Shown here piece after piece: positions 8,964 through 15,899 of a stretch of 16,936 nucleotides of DNA. How positions within the stretch are numbered: the first letter of the stretch is position 1; each line of letters begins with the position of its first letter. The translations under genes and the position numbers were made by a program. This DNA is from Clostridia bacterium (GTDB taxonomy: Bacteria; Bacillota_A; Clostridia; Oscillospirales; CAG-272). The notes beneath the pieces are model-generated. The model did not search any database. It was not told the origin of the DNA and saw only the letters and a list, made by a program, of their open reading frames with translations. The DNA lies in NCBI GenBank assembly GCA_017529175.1, contig JAFXNX010000344.1, forward strand, positions 1 through 16,936, read 5' to 3'.

Positions 8964-10609
8964 ATCAGAACTCCTTTTTCGGTGTCGTATTTAATTGTGT
9001 GGTCACCGGTGCCGTCCGTATAGTCTACCGTTATAACGTCCGCGCGCCTCGAATAAGCCCTCACGCTGGCGTTTCTGAACAGCTCGAGCGACTTTGCAAG
9101 AAGCGACTGCTTTTCCTCGTCATACTCAGCTATATTGTCCGACGTCATCATAACGCTTCCGAAGAGCGCGTTGATCGTTATCAGCGCCCGCCTTTGCTCC
9201 CTCGATAAAGACAGATTGCCGTCCCTCAAAAGAAAGACGTCCGGGTCGTTTCCGAATAATCTTTCGTTCATAAACGAGCGGAATATCGTATTCTGAAGAG
9301 TCGTCTTTGTCGATACGCGCTCTCTGTGCATAAAACGCATATACCATACGTCGTCAAATTTGAGCGACACGTCGGGACCGACTCTTATATAGTCGAACAC
9401 GTGCGCGCCGTTGAAAAGCGTCGCGCCGCATCCGAGAATAAGCTTGTCGCCGAGAGATTCGCGCAAAAACGCGTACGCGTACTGCGCCGCCTGACATCTC
9501 GTCTTCCCCTCGTAATCGGGAAGGGACGCGGCGTAGAGAAAATCGAGCTTGAAGAAATCAAATCCCATACCGGAATAATGTGCGAGGCATGACCTTATAT
9601 AGTTTTTGACCTCTTCTTTTTCGAGGTCGAGCGCGTAAAATCCGCTCCAGTTGGAGCCGCATTTTACGAAGTCTCCGTCAGCGCCGATCTTGAAGTATTC
9701 GGGGTGCTCCGTAAAGAGCTTGCTCTTTGACTCGGCGACGAACGGAGCGAGCCATATCCCCGCCTTGAACCCTTTTTTATGAATCCTTTGAACGATCCCT
9801 TCAAGACCGTGCGGGAACTTCTTTTCATCGACGTCGAGCCAGTCTCCGACAAAGGTTTCGTATCCGTCGTCGATCTGAAAAAGATTGAAACGCGAATCGA
9901 GCGCGTCAAGGTCGCGAAGGATTGTCTTGTCGTTTATATCCTGATAATAGTTGTACCACGAGGTATAACCGAAGATCTTTTCGATCTTTTTCTTCGGGAA
10001 ATATTCGTCAAGACGCGCGATCCCCTCATCATAGCTTCCGCTGTAGAAATAATCGCAAATAACGAACGACTCTCCCGCTTTGAGCGAAACTCCTCTTATA
10101 TCGGAAAGAAGCGACACCGCGCCGATGCTTCTCACGACTTCGATTATCAAATAAGCCCTCTTGTAATTGAGGTTGAGGATAAACGCGTTCGTTTTGCCCT
10201 TGACGTAGAAAACGTCGTATCCGTGAAGGACGCGCTTGTTGTATTCGTAAAACAGCGCGTCGCCGTATCTGTCGAGCGAAAAACTGCGTACGAGCGCGCG
10301 CGGCAGCGCCGTAACGTTTCTTTCTCTCGCGTCGCCATAGTATTCCCTCGTATCCGTCCACGACTGATATCCGTTGATAAAATACAAGTCGCCTTTGGGA
10401 TCGGGCTCTTCGTCGTCGCGAAGGGTGATGAAGTCGTGATCCGTCTCGAAATACTGCGAAAGGTCCACTGACCGCTTCGCCGTCAGCGTCACGGTCCTTC
10501 TCTCTCCGTTGTCGGAAAAGGAGAGCGAGACGTCACCGTTTTCGGATGCGTTCGCGATCTTCCTCTCTTCTCCGTCCGCAGAATAAAACAGTTCAAATTC
10601 ACAGTTCAT
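8960..10609 (-). CDS. GH36-type alpha-galactosidase, cytoplasmic
   Basis: Predicted to hydrolyse terminal alpha-galactosyl bonds of small imported sugars. Its 549 residues match compact GH36 enzymes such as the Thermotoga type rather than the 700-plus residue tetrameric ones. An N-terminal beta-rich part (about 1-205, with YFINGYQSW near 76-84) precedes a TIM-barrel that starts near GYTSWYNYY (214-222). Barrel landmarks are FQIDDGYE (244-251), GIWLAPF (284-290), FFKLDFLYA with the likely nucleophile Asp356, and RVGPD with the likely acid/base Asp413. There is no signal peptide, so the substrate must be brought in, fitting the symporter gene 6 bp upstream. The ribosome site is weak (AAAGAAAA), which suggests partial dependence on upstream translation. 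Raffinose-, melibiose- or galactosylglycerol-like substrates are possible; the sequence does not choose among them. Confidence 0.85.
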   Translation of the reverse strand: MNCEFELFYSADGEERKIANASENGDVSLSFSDNGERRTVTLTAKRSVDLSQYFETDHDFITLRDDEEPDPKGDLYFINGYQSWTDTREYYGDARERNVTALPRALVRSFSLDRYGDALFYEYNKRVLHGYDVFYVKGKTNAFILNLNYKRAYLIIEVVRSIGAVSLLSDIRGVSLKAGESFVICDYFYSGSYDEGIARLDEYFPKKKIEKIFGYTSWYNYYQDINDKTILRDLDALDSRFNLFQIDDGYETFVGDWLDVDEKKFPHGLEGIVQRIHKKGFKAGIWLAPFVAESKSKLFTEHPEYFKIGADGDFVKCGSNWSGFYALDLEKEEVKNYIRSCLAHYSGMGFDFFKLDFLYAASLPDYEGKTRCQAAQYAYAFLRESLGDKLILGCGATLFNGAHVFDYIRVGPDVSLKFDDVWYMRFMHRERVSTKTTLQNTIFRSFMNERLFGNDPDVFLLRDGNLSLSREQRRALITINALFGSVMMTSDNIAEYDEEKQSLLAKSLELFRNASVRAYSRRADVITVDYTDGTGDHTIKYDTEKGVLI

Positions 10610-10615
10610 TTTATA

Positions 10616-12022
10616 TCAGTTTTCTTTATTATCCGTCTTTTTGTTTTCTTCTATTGTCTTCATGACTTTTTTCTCGTTATAAGCGGAGAGTACCACCGCT
10701 CCGAGCACACAAAAGACGACCGCGACGACCGCGACTATCGTAAGTCCGAGAGAGGACGCGGTTATGTCGTTCGAATTCGTGTTCTGCGTCGTGCCGATTA
10801 TCGCAAGCGACGTGAAGACGAGCATAGCGATCGACTGTCCCCATTTCATCGCGAAAGTGCGCGCCGCGAAGAACATTCCCTCGCGGTTCTCACCCGTCGC
10901 ATAACCGTCAGCTTCCGCAACGTCAGCGACGATCGACTGCGGGATGATTCCGAGAAGAGCCATCGGGAAAGCCGCGATAACACAGATAAGTCCGCCTATC
11001 ACGACACCCGGCAGCGGAAGAACGCCGATAAGCGCCGTTATAAGGTATGCGAGCGCAAGTCCGAGGAAGCCGCATATCGTGAGCTTCTTTTTACCGAACT
11101 TTCTGACAAGTCCCGACACGAACGGATAGAACGCGGCGGAAAGGACAGTCATACCGCCCATGAACACCATCGTCATTCCTTCGTCAAGAGCCATCGAAAC
11201 TTTTACGAAGAAAGGAAGTCCCGTCTGGAAGAGGGTGAGTCCGATCCAGTACATTATGTCGGATCCGACGAAAACTCTGAAGTCGCGGTTTTTGAACGTC
11301 GCCGCGAGAGATTTGAACATATTCGAATCGGAGGGTTTCGTATCGACAAAATCCTTTTCTTTGAGAAGGAACGTCGGAAGAAGCATTGCGATGCACGCGA
11401 TAACGGCGAGCACTATAAAGCATATCCTGTAGCTCCATGCGAACCCTACTGCTTCACGCAGTTGTCCCGCAAATACGAACGGGGTATACGCGAGAAGCGT
11501 GCCTGCAAAGAACGTGAGCGAGATCGCCGTCGATATGAACATTCTGTCGTCCTGAGTCTTTCCGAACTCGGAGATCAGCGCGTTGTAAGGCGTGCAGTAC
11601 ATCGTCATAAAGAGATAGAAAAGAACGATGAACACGGATATCCATGCCACGTTGATACCGCTTATCGCTTCGACCGGCGCGCAGAAAAGAAGAACGGTGA
11701 CGGCGGAAAGGGGTATCGCCGCTTTCTGCATGAAGGGTATCCTGCGTCCGCGCTTGTTGCGGCTTCTGTCGCTCATACTCGCGATCAGCGGGTCGGTCAC
11801 AGCGTCAAATATACGGCTGAGCGCGGTTATCAGTCCGAGGATCGTCAAGAATCCGAGGATGACGAGTCCGGGCATGATGTACTGAGTAGCTCCGCCGTCT
11901 ATATCGCCCTGCGTCGGCAGATAAAACGTCACGAGCCACGTATTGATGATACCGCTCAGCATGGACCAGCCGAGCTGTCCTATCGCAAATATGATCATTT
12001 GCTTTTTGGTCAGTCTTTTCAT
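10616..12022 (-). CDS. GPH-family (MelB-like) sugar:cation symporter
   Basis: A 468-residue major-facilitator protein with about 12 hydrophobic segments. It shows the glycoside-pentoside-hexuronide signature: LSRIFDAVTDPLIASMSDRS followed by RGRRIPF, near residues 70-100, with the cation-site aspartates seen in MelB. Expected to import a glycoside with a cation and to feed the cytoplasmic GH36 enzyme encoded directly after it. The frame is open back to a TTG at 12085, but that adds 21 residues outside the family pattern. ATG 12022 (MKRLTKKQMIIF) gives the normal short cytoplasmic N-terminus. No ribosome site lies directly before this ATG; the nearest GGAGG is at 12064-12060, separated from it by a 10-bp hairpin. 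The TetR gene ends 93 bp upstream on the same strand. The substrate is inferred from context only. Confidence 0.85.
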   Translation of the reverse strand: MKRLTKKQMIIFAIGQLGWSMLSGIINTWLVTFYLPTQGDIDGGATQYIMPGLVILGFLTILGLITALSRIFDAVTDPLIASMSDRSRNKRGRRIPFMQKAAIPLSAVTVLLFCAPVEAISGINVAWISVFIVLFYLFMTMYCTPYNALISEFGKTQDDRMFISTAISLTFFAGTLLAYTPFVFAGQLREAVGFAWSYRICFIVLAVIACIAMLLPTFLLKEKDFVDTKPSDSNMFKSLAATFKNRDFRVFVGSDIMYWIGLTLFQTGLPFFVKVSMALDEGMTMVFMGGMTVLSAAFYPFVSGLVRKFGKKKLTICGFLGLALAYLITALIGVLPLPGVVIGGLICVIAAFPMALLGIIPQSIVADVAEADGYATGENREGMFFAARTFAMKWGQSIAMLVFTSLAIIGTTQNTNSNDITASSLGLTIVAVVAVVFCVLGAVVLSAYNEKKVMKTIEENKKTDNKEN

Positions 12023-12032
12023 GTGTCGCGTC

Positions 12033-12058
12033 AAAGCGTCAAGTCTGATTGACGCTTT
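12033..12058 (-). promoter_or_regulatory. Leader inverted repeat between GGAGG and the symporter ATG
   Basis: On the minus strand, AAAGCGTCAA (12058-12049) and TTGACGCTTT (12042-12033) form a perfect 10-bp stem with the 6-base loop TCAGAC. A strong GGAGG lies one base before the stem (12064-12060), and the ATG at 12022 follows 10 bases after it. Linear spacing is 37 bases, but only about 11 if the hairpin folds. It may shape translation initiation, or act as a DNA operator. Both readings are inference. Confidence 0.6.
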
Positions 12059-12083
12059 TCCTCCTGTCAAATAATATTGTTTC

Positions 12084-12105
12084 AAAAACCGCTTCAGACA
12101 GCGGT
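12084..12105 (-). terminator. Weak terminator or attenuator hairpin after tetR
   Basis: On the minus strand, ACCGCT (12105-12100) pairs with AGCGGT (12093-12088) around a 6-base loop, followed by four to five T residues. It begins about 10 bases after the TetR stop. The stem is short, so it would only partly terminate and could lower expression of the downstream symporter genes relative to the regulator. Confidence 0.4.
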
Positions 12106-12115
12106 AACAGTCGCT

Positions 12116-12721
12116 TTATGCTTTGAGATAATGTAAAATCACATCTATGAGCGTCTCGATCTCCTGCGCTTTATCGGTGAGGTCGTCCTGCCTTATCATA
12201 TGCCCTTCAGCGGCGAGTTTTTTACAGAGCGAGAGTACCGAATGAGTCGCTGAATAATAGAACAGTTCGACGTTTTCGATCTTTCGCACACTTCCGTCGG
12301 CGACCCCGTCCCGGTACGACTTCATGAACGCGTCCTTGAACTTGTCGAAATTATCGGAGTACTCGTCGAGTCCCGTGACGCCTTCGGAGACGCAATACGC
12401 GTCGAACTCCGATAGGAATCTGTAATGACCCGGATTTTCTCTGAAAGTATCGAGATACGCTTCGAAAAAGCGGTAAATATTCTGATATCCGTTCTTGCCG
12501 GCGTCGAATGCGGTAAACTTTGTCTCGACCGCCGACTGCAGTTTAAGAGCCGACGCCACGACGAGTTCGTTCTTTCCCGCAAAGTATCTGTATACCGTAG
12601 CTTCACCGACGCCCGACGACGCCGCGATATCTTTTATCGTCACCGCCGATATCGGACGCTCGAGGAAAAGGGCTGTCGCCTCGTCTGTTACAAAGTTTCG
12701 TTTAACGTCTTTTATCGTCAT
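12116..12721 (-). CDS. TetR-family transcriptional regulator
   Basis: A 201-residue regulator with a typical N-terminal helix-turn-helix: VTIKDIAASSGVGEATVYRYFAGKNELV, about residues 27-54, the most conserved part of the TetR family. The remaining 150 residues are a diverged helical ligand-binding domain whose ligand cannot be read from sequence. The start is ATG 12721, with AGGTG 6 bases upstream; an in-frame GTG at 12730 overlaps that ribosome site and is less likely. It is the first gene of the operon with the symporter, GH36 enzyme and GT-B-like protein, and an inverted repeat covers its own transcription start. Autorepression, and control of the sugar genes by the imported or processed sugar, is the natural inference. 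TetR proteins governing sugar uptake are less usual than LacI, GntR or AraC types. Confidence 0.92.
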   Translation of the reverse strand: MTIKDVKRNFVTDEATALFLERPISAVTIKDIAASSGVGEATVYRYFAGKNELVVASALKLQSAVETKFTAFDAGKNGYQNIYRFFEAYLDTFRENPGHYRFLSEFDAYCVSEGVTGLDEYSDNFDKFKDAFMKSYRDGVADGSVRKIENVELFYYSATHSVLSLCKKLAAEGHMIRQDDLTDKAQEIETLIDVILHYLKA

Positions 12722-12760
12722 TGAGTTCACCTGCCGAGTTTTGATATACGCACTATTAAT

Positions 12761-12779
12761 TTGATAGTTCGTCTATCAA
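12761..12779. promoter_or_regulatory. Probable TetR operator
   Basis: TTGATAGTTCGTCTATCAA is an inverted repeat with 7-bp arms and a 5-base centre. It starts 2 bases past the -10 box of the tetR promoter, so it covers the transcription start. The ten bases GATAGTTCGT recur at 12792-12801 in the promoter spacer, followed by a partly matching right arm ending in TCAA. Two copies within one promoter beside a tetR gene strongly suggest autoregulation. Confidence 0.7.
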
Positions 12780-12780
12780 T

Positions 12781-12809
12781 ATTATTACACGGATAGTTCG
12801 TTTTGTCAA
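12781..12809 (-). promoter_or_regulatory. Sigma-A-type promoter of the tetR-symporter-GH36 operon
   Basis: On the minus strand a perfect TTGACA (12809-12804) is followed after 17 bases by AATAAT (12786-12781), a 5-of-6 match to the -10 box. The predicted transcript start near 12774 lies inside the inverted repeat at 12761-12779 and about 50 bp before the tetR ATG. The second GATAGTTCGT copy lies within the spacer. Confidence 0.75.
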
Positions 12810-12842
12810 CATATTTTTTACAAAATCGCAACTTTCTTCATT

Positions 12843-12848
12843 TATAAT
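12843..12848 (+). promoter_or_regulatory. Candidate -10 box for the spermidine-synthase-like gene
   Basis: A perfect TATAAT lies 37 bases before the plus-strand ATG at 12886. The best -35 candidate, TTTACA at 12817-12822, is 20 bases away, longer than usual, so the promoter is only tentative. It would diverge from the tetR promoter, with -35 regions about 10 bp apart. Confidence 0.4.
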
Positions 12849-12885
12849 ATTAATAGGATATGAATTTTGCCGATCCGGAGGACGT

Positions 12886-14475
12886 ATGCAAAACAAAAAA
12901 TGGTTTCTTTATGTGACGGAATTCTTTGCGGGCATCAGCGTTATGGCAATAGAACTCGGCGCCTCAAGGCTGCTTGCGCCTTATTTTTCGTCATCACAGA
13001 TAGTATGGACGGTCATAATAGGAACTATTATGATAGCTATGGCGGCGGGAAATCTGATCGGCGGCAGACTCGCCGATAAAAATCCCGATCCGGAACGCCT
13101 CTATATGCGTCTTTTTATCGTCGCCGTCTGGTGCGCGGCGATACCTTTTGCGGGAAAGTACGTGATCGCGCTGGTATCGCTGATCCTCGCCTCACTCGGC
13201 GGTCAAGGATTTCTGATATGGGCGTCCCTTGTCTCGTGTCTTATCCTCTTCGTCGCCCCGCTTCTTCTGCTCGGAACCGTATCCCCTTCCCTCATTAAAT
13301 ATACTGTCTCGAGCCTCGGGGATAACGGACGCACCGTCGGAGAGCTCGGCGCGCTGAACACTCTCGGCTCGATCATCGGCACATTCCTTCCGACGTTCGT
13401 CACGATCCCCGCGGTCGGAACGTCGTGGACGTTCATCATTTTCGCGTCGGTCTTACTGATGATTTCCCTCATTTATTTTATATCAAATAAGAAAAAGCTG
13501 ATAAAGAGCGCCGTCGCGCTGGCGCTGACCGTCGCATTCGCATTCCTCTCGTCATTCAATTCCTTCGCTTTCTGGGGCGACGGGACGCTTTACGAGGACG
13601 AATCGATATATAACTATCTGCAGGTGAGCGAGGACGAGCGCGAGATACGCCTCTCGACCAACGTGCTCATAGGGGTACAGTCGGTAAAAATGAAAAACGG
13701 AGAACTCTCCGGCAACTACTACGACTTCGCGCTTGCGGCGCCGCTGATGGCAAACGCCGCGGAAAAAGACCCTCTCGAAGTACTCATCATCGGTTTCGGT
13801 ACGGGAACGTACGCAACGGAATGCCGCAAATACTTCCCCGCGTCAAGGATCACAGGAGTCGAGATCGACCGCAAGATCATCGACCTCGCGTACTCAAAAT
13901 TCGGCGTCGACCCGGACGACGAGAACATCAAAGTCGTTGAATTCGACGGCAGAGCATATCTTCGCAACGCGGGAAAATACGACGTGATAATGGTGGACGC
14001 GTATCGCGATATAACGGTACCGTTTCAGATGTCGAGCGTTGAGTTTTTCAGCGAAGTCAAAGACCATATGACGAGCGACGGGGTTATGGTGCTGAATCTT
14101 AATATGACGTCCGACTCCGAAGGCTCGCTGAACGAGAGGATATGCGACACCGTCTCAGCAGTCTTCGATAACGTTTACTGTTTCGACGTTTCGTCGGGAA
14201 ACCGCGAGGTCTTCGCGACGATGAACAAAGACGCCGTAAAAACGTTCTCGTCATCCCTTTACAGCACACCGATCGATCTTACGCGCGTGATGCTCGAGAT
14301 GAAAGGGGCGATCAAAACTTACGAGGCGGGAGAGTATATCCTGACGGACGACAACGCGCCTGTCGAGCTTCTCGGAATGAGGACGATCGACGAGCTGATA
14401 TCGGACGAGATAGGAAACTTGCAAAACTATCTCAAGGATCATTCGTTATTTGACCTTGTGGAATTTCTGAATTGA
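12886..14475 (+). CDS. Membrane protein fused to a spermidine-synthase-like domain
   Basis: A 529-residue fusion of the kind usually annotated as fused MFS/spermidine synthase. Residues 1 to about 228 hold six to seven hydrophobic segments, opening with a conserved EFFAGISVMAIELGASRLLAP. From about 245 a soluble Rossmann methyltransferase-like domain follows. It has a SAM-type glycine loop (IIGFGTGT, 301-308), an acidic end of strand two (GVEID, Glu326), a DG pair (354-355) and VDAYRD (370-375) at the site where aminopropyltransferases keep the catalytic Asp. The polyamine-site motif of true SpeE is not clearly conserved, so the product need not be spermidine. The start is sure: GGAGG lies 4 bases before the ATG. 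It is transcribed away from the TetR operon, and the lipoprotein gene follows 98 bp downstream, possibly on the same transcript. No SpeD or other polyamine gene is nearby. Confidence 0.8.
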   Translation: MQNKKWFLYVTEFFAGISVMAIELGASRLLAPYFSSSQIVWTVIIGTIMIAMAAGNLIGGRLADKNPDPERLYMRLFIVAVWCAAIPFAGKYVIALVSLILASLGGQGFLIWASLVSCLILFVAPLLLLGTVSPSLIKYTVSSLGDNGRTVGELGALNTLGSIIGTFLPTFVTIPAVGTSWTFIIFASVLLMISLIYFISNKKKLIKSAVALALTVAFAFLSSFNSFAFWGDGTLYEDESIYNYLQVSEDEREIRLSTNVLIGVQSVKMKNGELSGNYYDFALAAPLMANAAEKDPLEVLIIGFGTGTYATECRKYFPASRITGVEIDRKIIDLAYSKFGVDPDDENIKVVEFDGRAYLRNAGKYDVIMVDAYRDITVPFQMSSVEFFSEVKDHMTSDGVMVLNLNMTSDSEGSLNERICDTVSAVFDNVYCFDVSSGNREVFATMNKDAVKTFSSSLYSTPIDLTRVMLEMKGAIKTYEAGEYILTDDNAPVELLGMRTIDELISDEIGNLQNYLKDHSLFDLVEFLN

Positions 14476-14573
14476 TCTTCAAAACTTTTTTAAAACTTCA
14501 ATGTTGTTTTAATGTTTCTCCTTAAAATGAGTATTACAGAAAGCAACTTTTCCATTTTCGAAAGGAGAACATT

Positions 14574-15890
14574 ATGAAAAAGCTAATTATTTTCACATCA
14601 ATATTATTAATACTTGCGATACTGTTCGTATCGTGCAAAACGCAAAGCGACGCGGAGGAAGGCGAATCGACCGAAACTGCGACGGAGGCCGTCGGAAAGA
14701 CGGCGTCAGACGAGAGCGCCGACGTCAACGAAGACAATTTCGACTCCTCGCTTGAAGCGACGTCCGACTTCTCGATAACCCCTAACGACGGCGTCAGATC
14801 GGACGGCTCGACACTCACCGTAACGGATGAGGGAACTTACACGCTCTCCGGAAAGCTAGAAGGAAACGTAGTCGTCGACGCGGGTGATGACTCAGACGTA
14901 ACGCTCGTCCTCTCGGACTGTACGATCGCATCAGGCGACGACGCTCCGATCTCGGTAATATCCGCATCTGACGTAACGGTCGAAGTCAAAAGCGGTACCT
15001 ACAACGCAGTTTACGACAACCGTCAGGGCAGCGTCGACGCCTCCTCCGAGAGCGACGACAACGTCGACGGCGCGATCTACGCAGTATGCGACCTCGCGCT
15101 GACCGGATCGGGCTCGCTCATCGTCGAGTCTTCCTACGACAACGGGATCAAGACGAAAGACGATCTTGAGATCGAGGACGTGACGCTCAAGGTAACCTCT
15201 CCCGGAAACGCGCTCAAAGGCAACGACTCTGTAACGATCCGCTCCGGCGCGCTTATACTCACGTCAAGTGAATCCGACGGGATCAAAACGAAGAATTCTG
15301 ACGTATCGAGCAAGGGAAACCAAAGAGGTACGATATCCATCGAGGGCGGTCACGTCGACGTCTATGCCGCGTGCGACGGTATAAGCGCCGCGTACAACGT
15401 CGAGATATCAGATGACGACGACTGTGTCGTAAATATCTATACCGCCTCTTACGCGAACAGTGAAAGTTCGTCAACGTCAAACGAGCTTTATCTGATCCTC
15501 CCGTCAGACGACTACGACACGTCATACGATTACTTCGCGTATTTTTACAACGACGACGATTCAGACGGCGTATGGAAACAGTTTGAATACGATACGATGG
15601 TATACAGCGGACGGACCGCTTATTACGGACTGTCGCTGATGTCGCCGGACGGATACTCGAATTTCCTCGTAAATAAAATAAAGTCGGGCTCGACTCCCGA
15701 CGGCACAAATTACGCCGCGTCCTCGGGCGGCGAAACGCTCAACACTTCAATGAACGCATATCTCGTGACCGGAATATCAGGCTCCTCGATCGACGGCGAC
15801 TGGGTCACGCTCTCGTCCGGAAACGGTTCGTCGAGCAAAACGACCTACTCGTCAAAAGGCGTCAAGGCGGCGAACGAGATCGCGATCTAG
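14574..15890 (+). CDS. Cthe_2159-like beta-helix lipoprotein, N-terminal part up to an in-frame TAG
   Basis: This 438-residue product has a lipoprotein signal peptide: a hydrophobic stretch (residues 4-19) ends in LFVSC with Cys21 as the lipidation site. An acidic Ser/Thr/Glu-rich linker runs to about residue 60, then come short repeated strands of the kind VTVEV/LTLKV with DGIKTK and DNGIKTK turns. This is the pattern of the calcium-dependent, polysaccharide-binding beta-helix family typified by Clostridium thermocellum Cthe_2159. AGGAG lies 7 bases before the ATG. The frame ends at TAG 15888-15890, but the next codons continue the same repeat in the same frame to 16682, which would give a 702-residue protein if the TAG is counted as one residue. 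Ending mid-repeat, the short product probably cannot close its helix properly. Likely surface-anchored and sugar-binding; ligand unknown. Confidence 0.8.
   Translation: MKKLIIFTSILLILAILFVSCKTQSDAEEGESTETATEAVGKTASDESADVNEDNFDSSLEATSDFSITPNDGVRSDGSTLTVTDEGTYTLSGKLEGNVVVDAGDDSDVTLVLSDCTIASGDDAPISVISASDVTVEVKSGTYNAVYDNRQGSVDASSESDDNVDGAIYAVCDLALTGSGSLIVESSYDNGIKTKDDLEIEDVTLKVTSPGNALKGNDSVTIRSGALILTSSESDGIKTKNSDVSSKGNQRGTISIEGGHVDVYAACDGISAAYNVEISDDDDCVVNIYTASYANSESSSTSNELYLILPSDDYDTSYDYFAYFYNDDDSDGVWKQFEYDTMVYSGRTAYYGLSLMSPDGYSNFLVNKIKSGSTPDGTNYAASSGGETLNTSMNAYLVTGISGSSIDGDWVTLSSGNGSSSKTTYSSKGVKAANEIAI
15888..15890 (+). other. In-frame TAG interrupting the beta-helix gene
   Basis: The open frame from 14574 to the TGA at 16680-16682 is continuous except for this one TAG. 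Around it the protein reads GVKAANEIAI-stop-GGTVTVYSMDDAIHANAG. The protein's other repeat turns read ITVSGGKV, LTISGGYV, VTVSGGDV and VTMSGGFA, so the stop replaces a position that is usually Ser. One base change from TCG would produce TAG; the Ser codon at 15990-15992 in the first of those turns is TCG. A change from GAG is also possible, since ISIEGGHV has Glu there. A nonsense mutation, a base error or readthrough all fit. Confidence 0.85.
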
Positions 15891-15899
15891 GGCGGTACC

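Noticed and set aside
10616..12085. Longer symporter start at TTG 12085
   Set aside because: It would translate the GGAGG and hairpin as coding sequence, has no ribosome site before it, and adds residues not typical of GPH transporters.
14476..14573. Promoter or terminator between the plus-strand genes
   Set aside because: TAAAAT at 14523-14528 lacks a suitable -35 box, and the AT-only hairpin at 14490-14512 is too weak to call as a terminator.
15888..15890. Pyrrolysine at the TAG
   Set aside because: Pyrrolysine is known mainly in methylamine methyltransferases; no such gene and no PYLIS-like context is recognised here, so there is no positive support beyond the codon.
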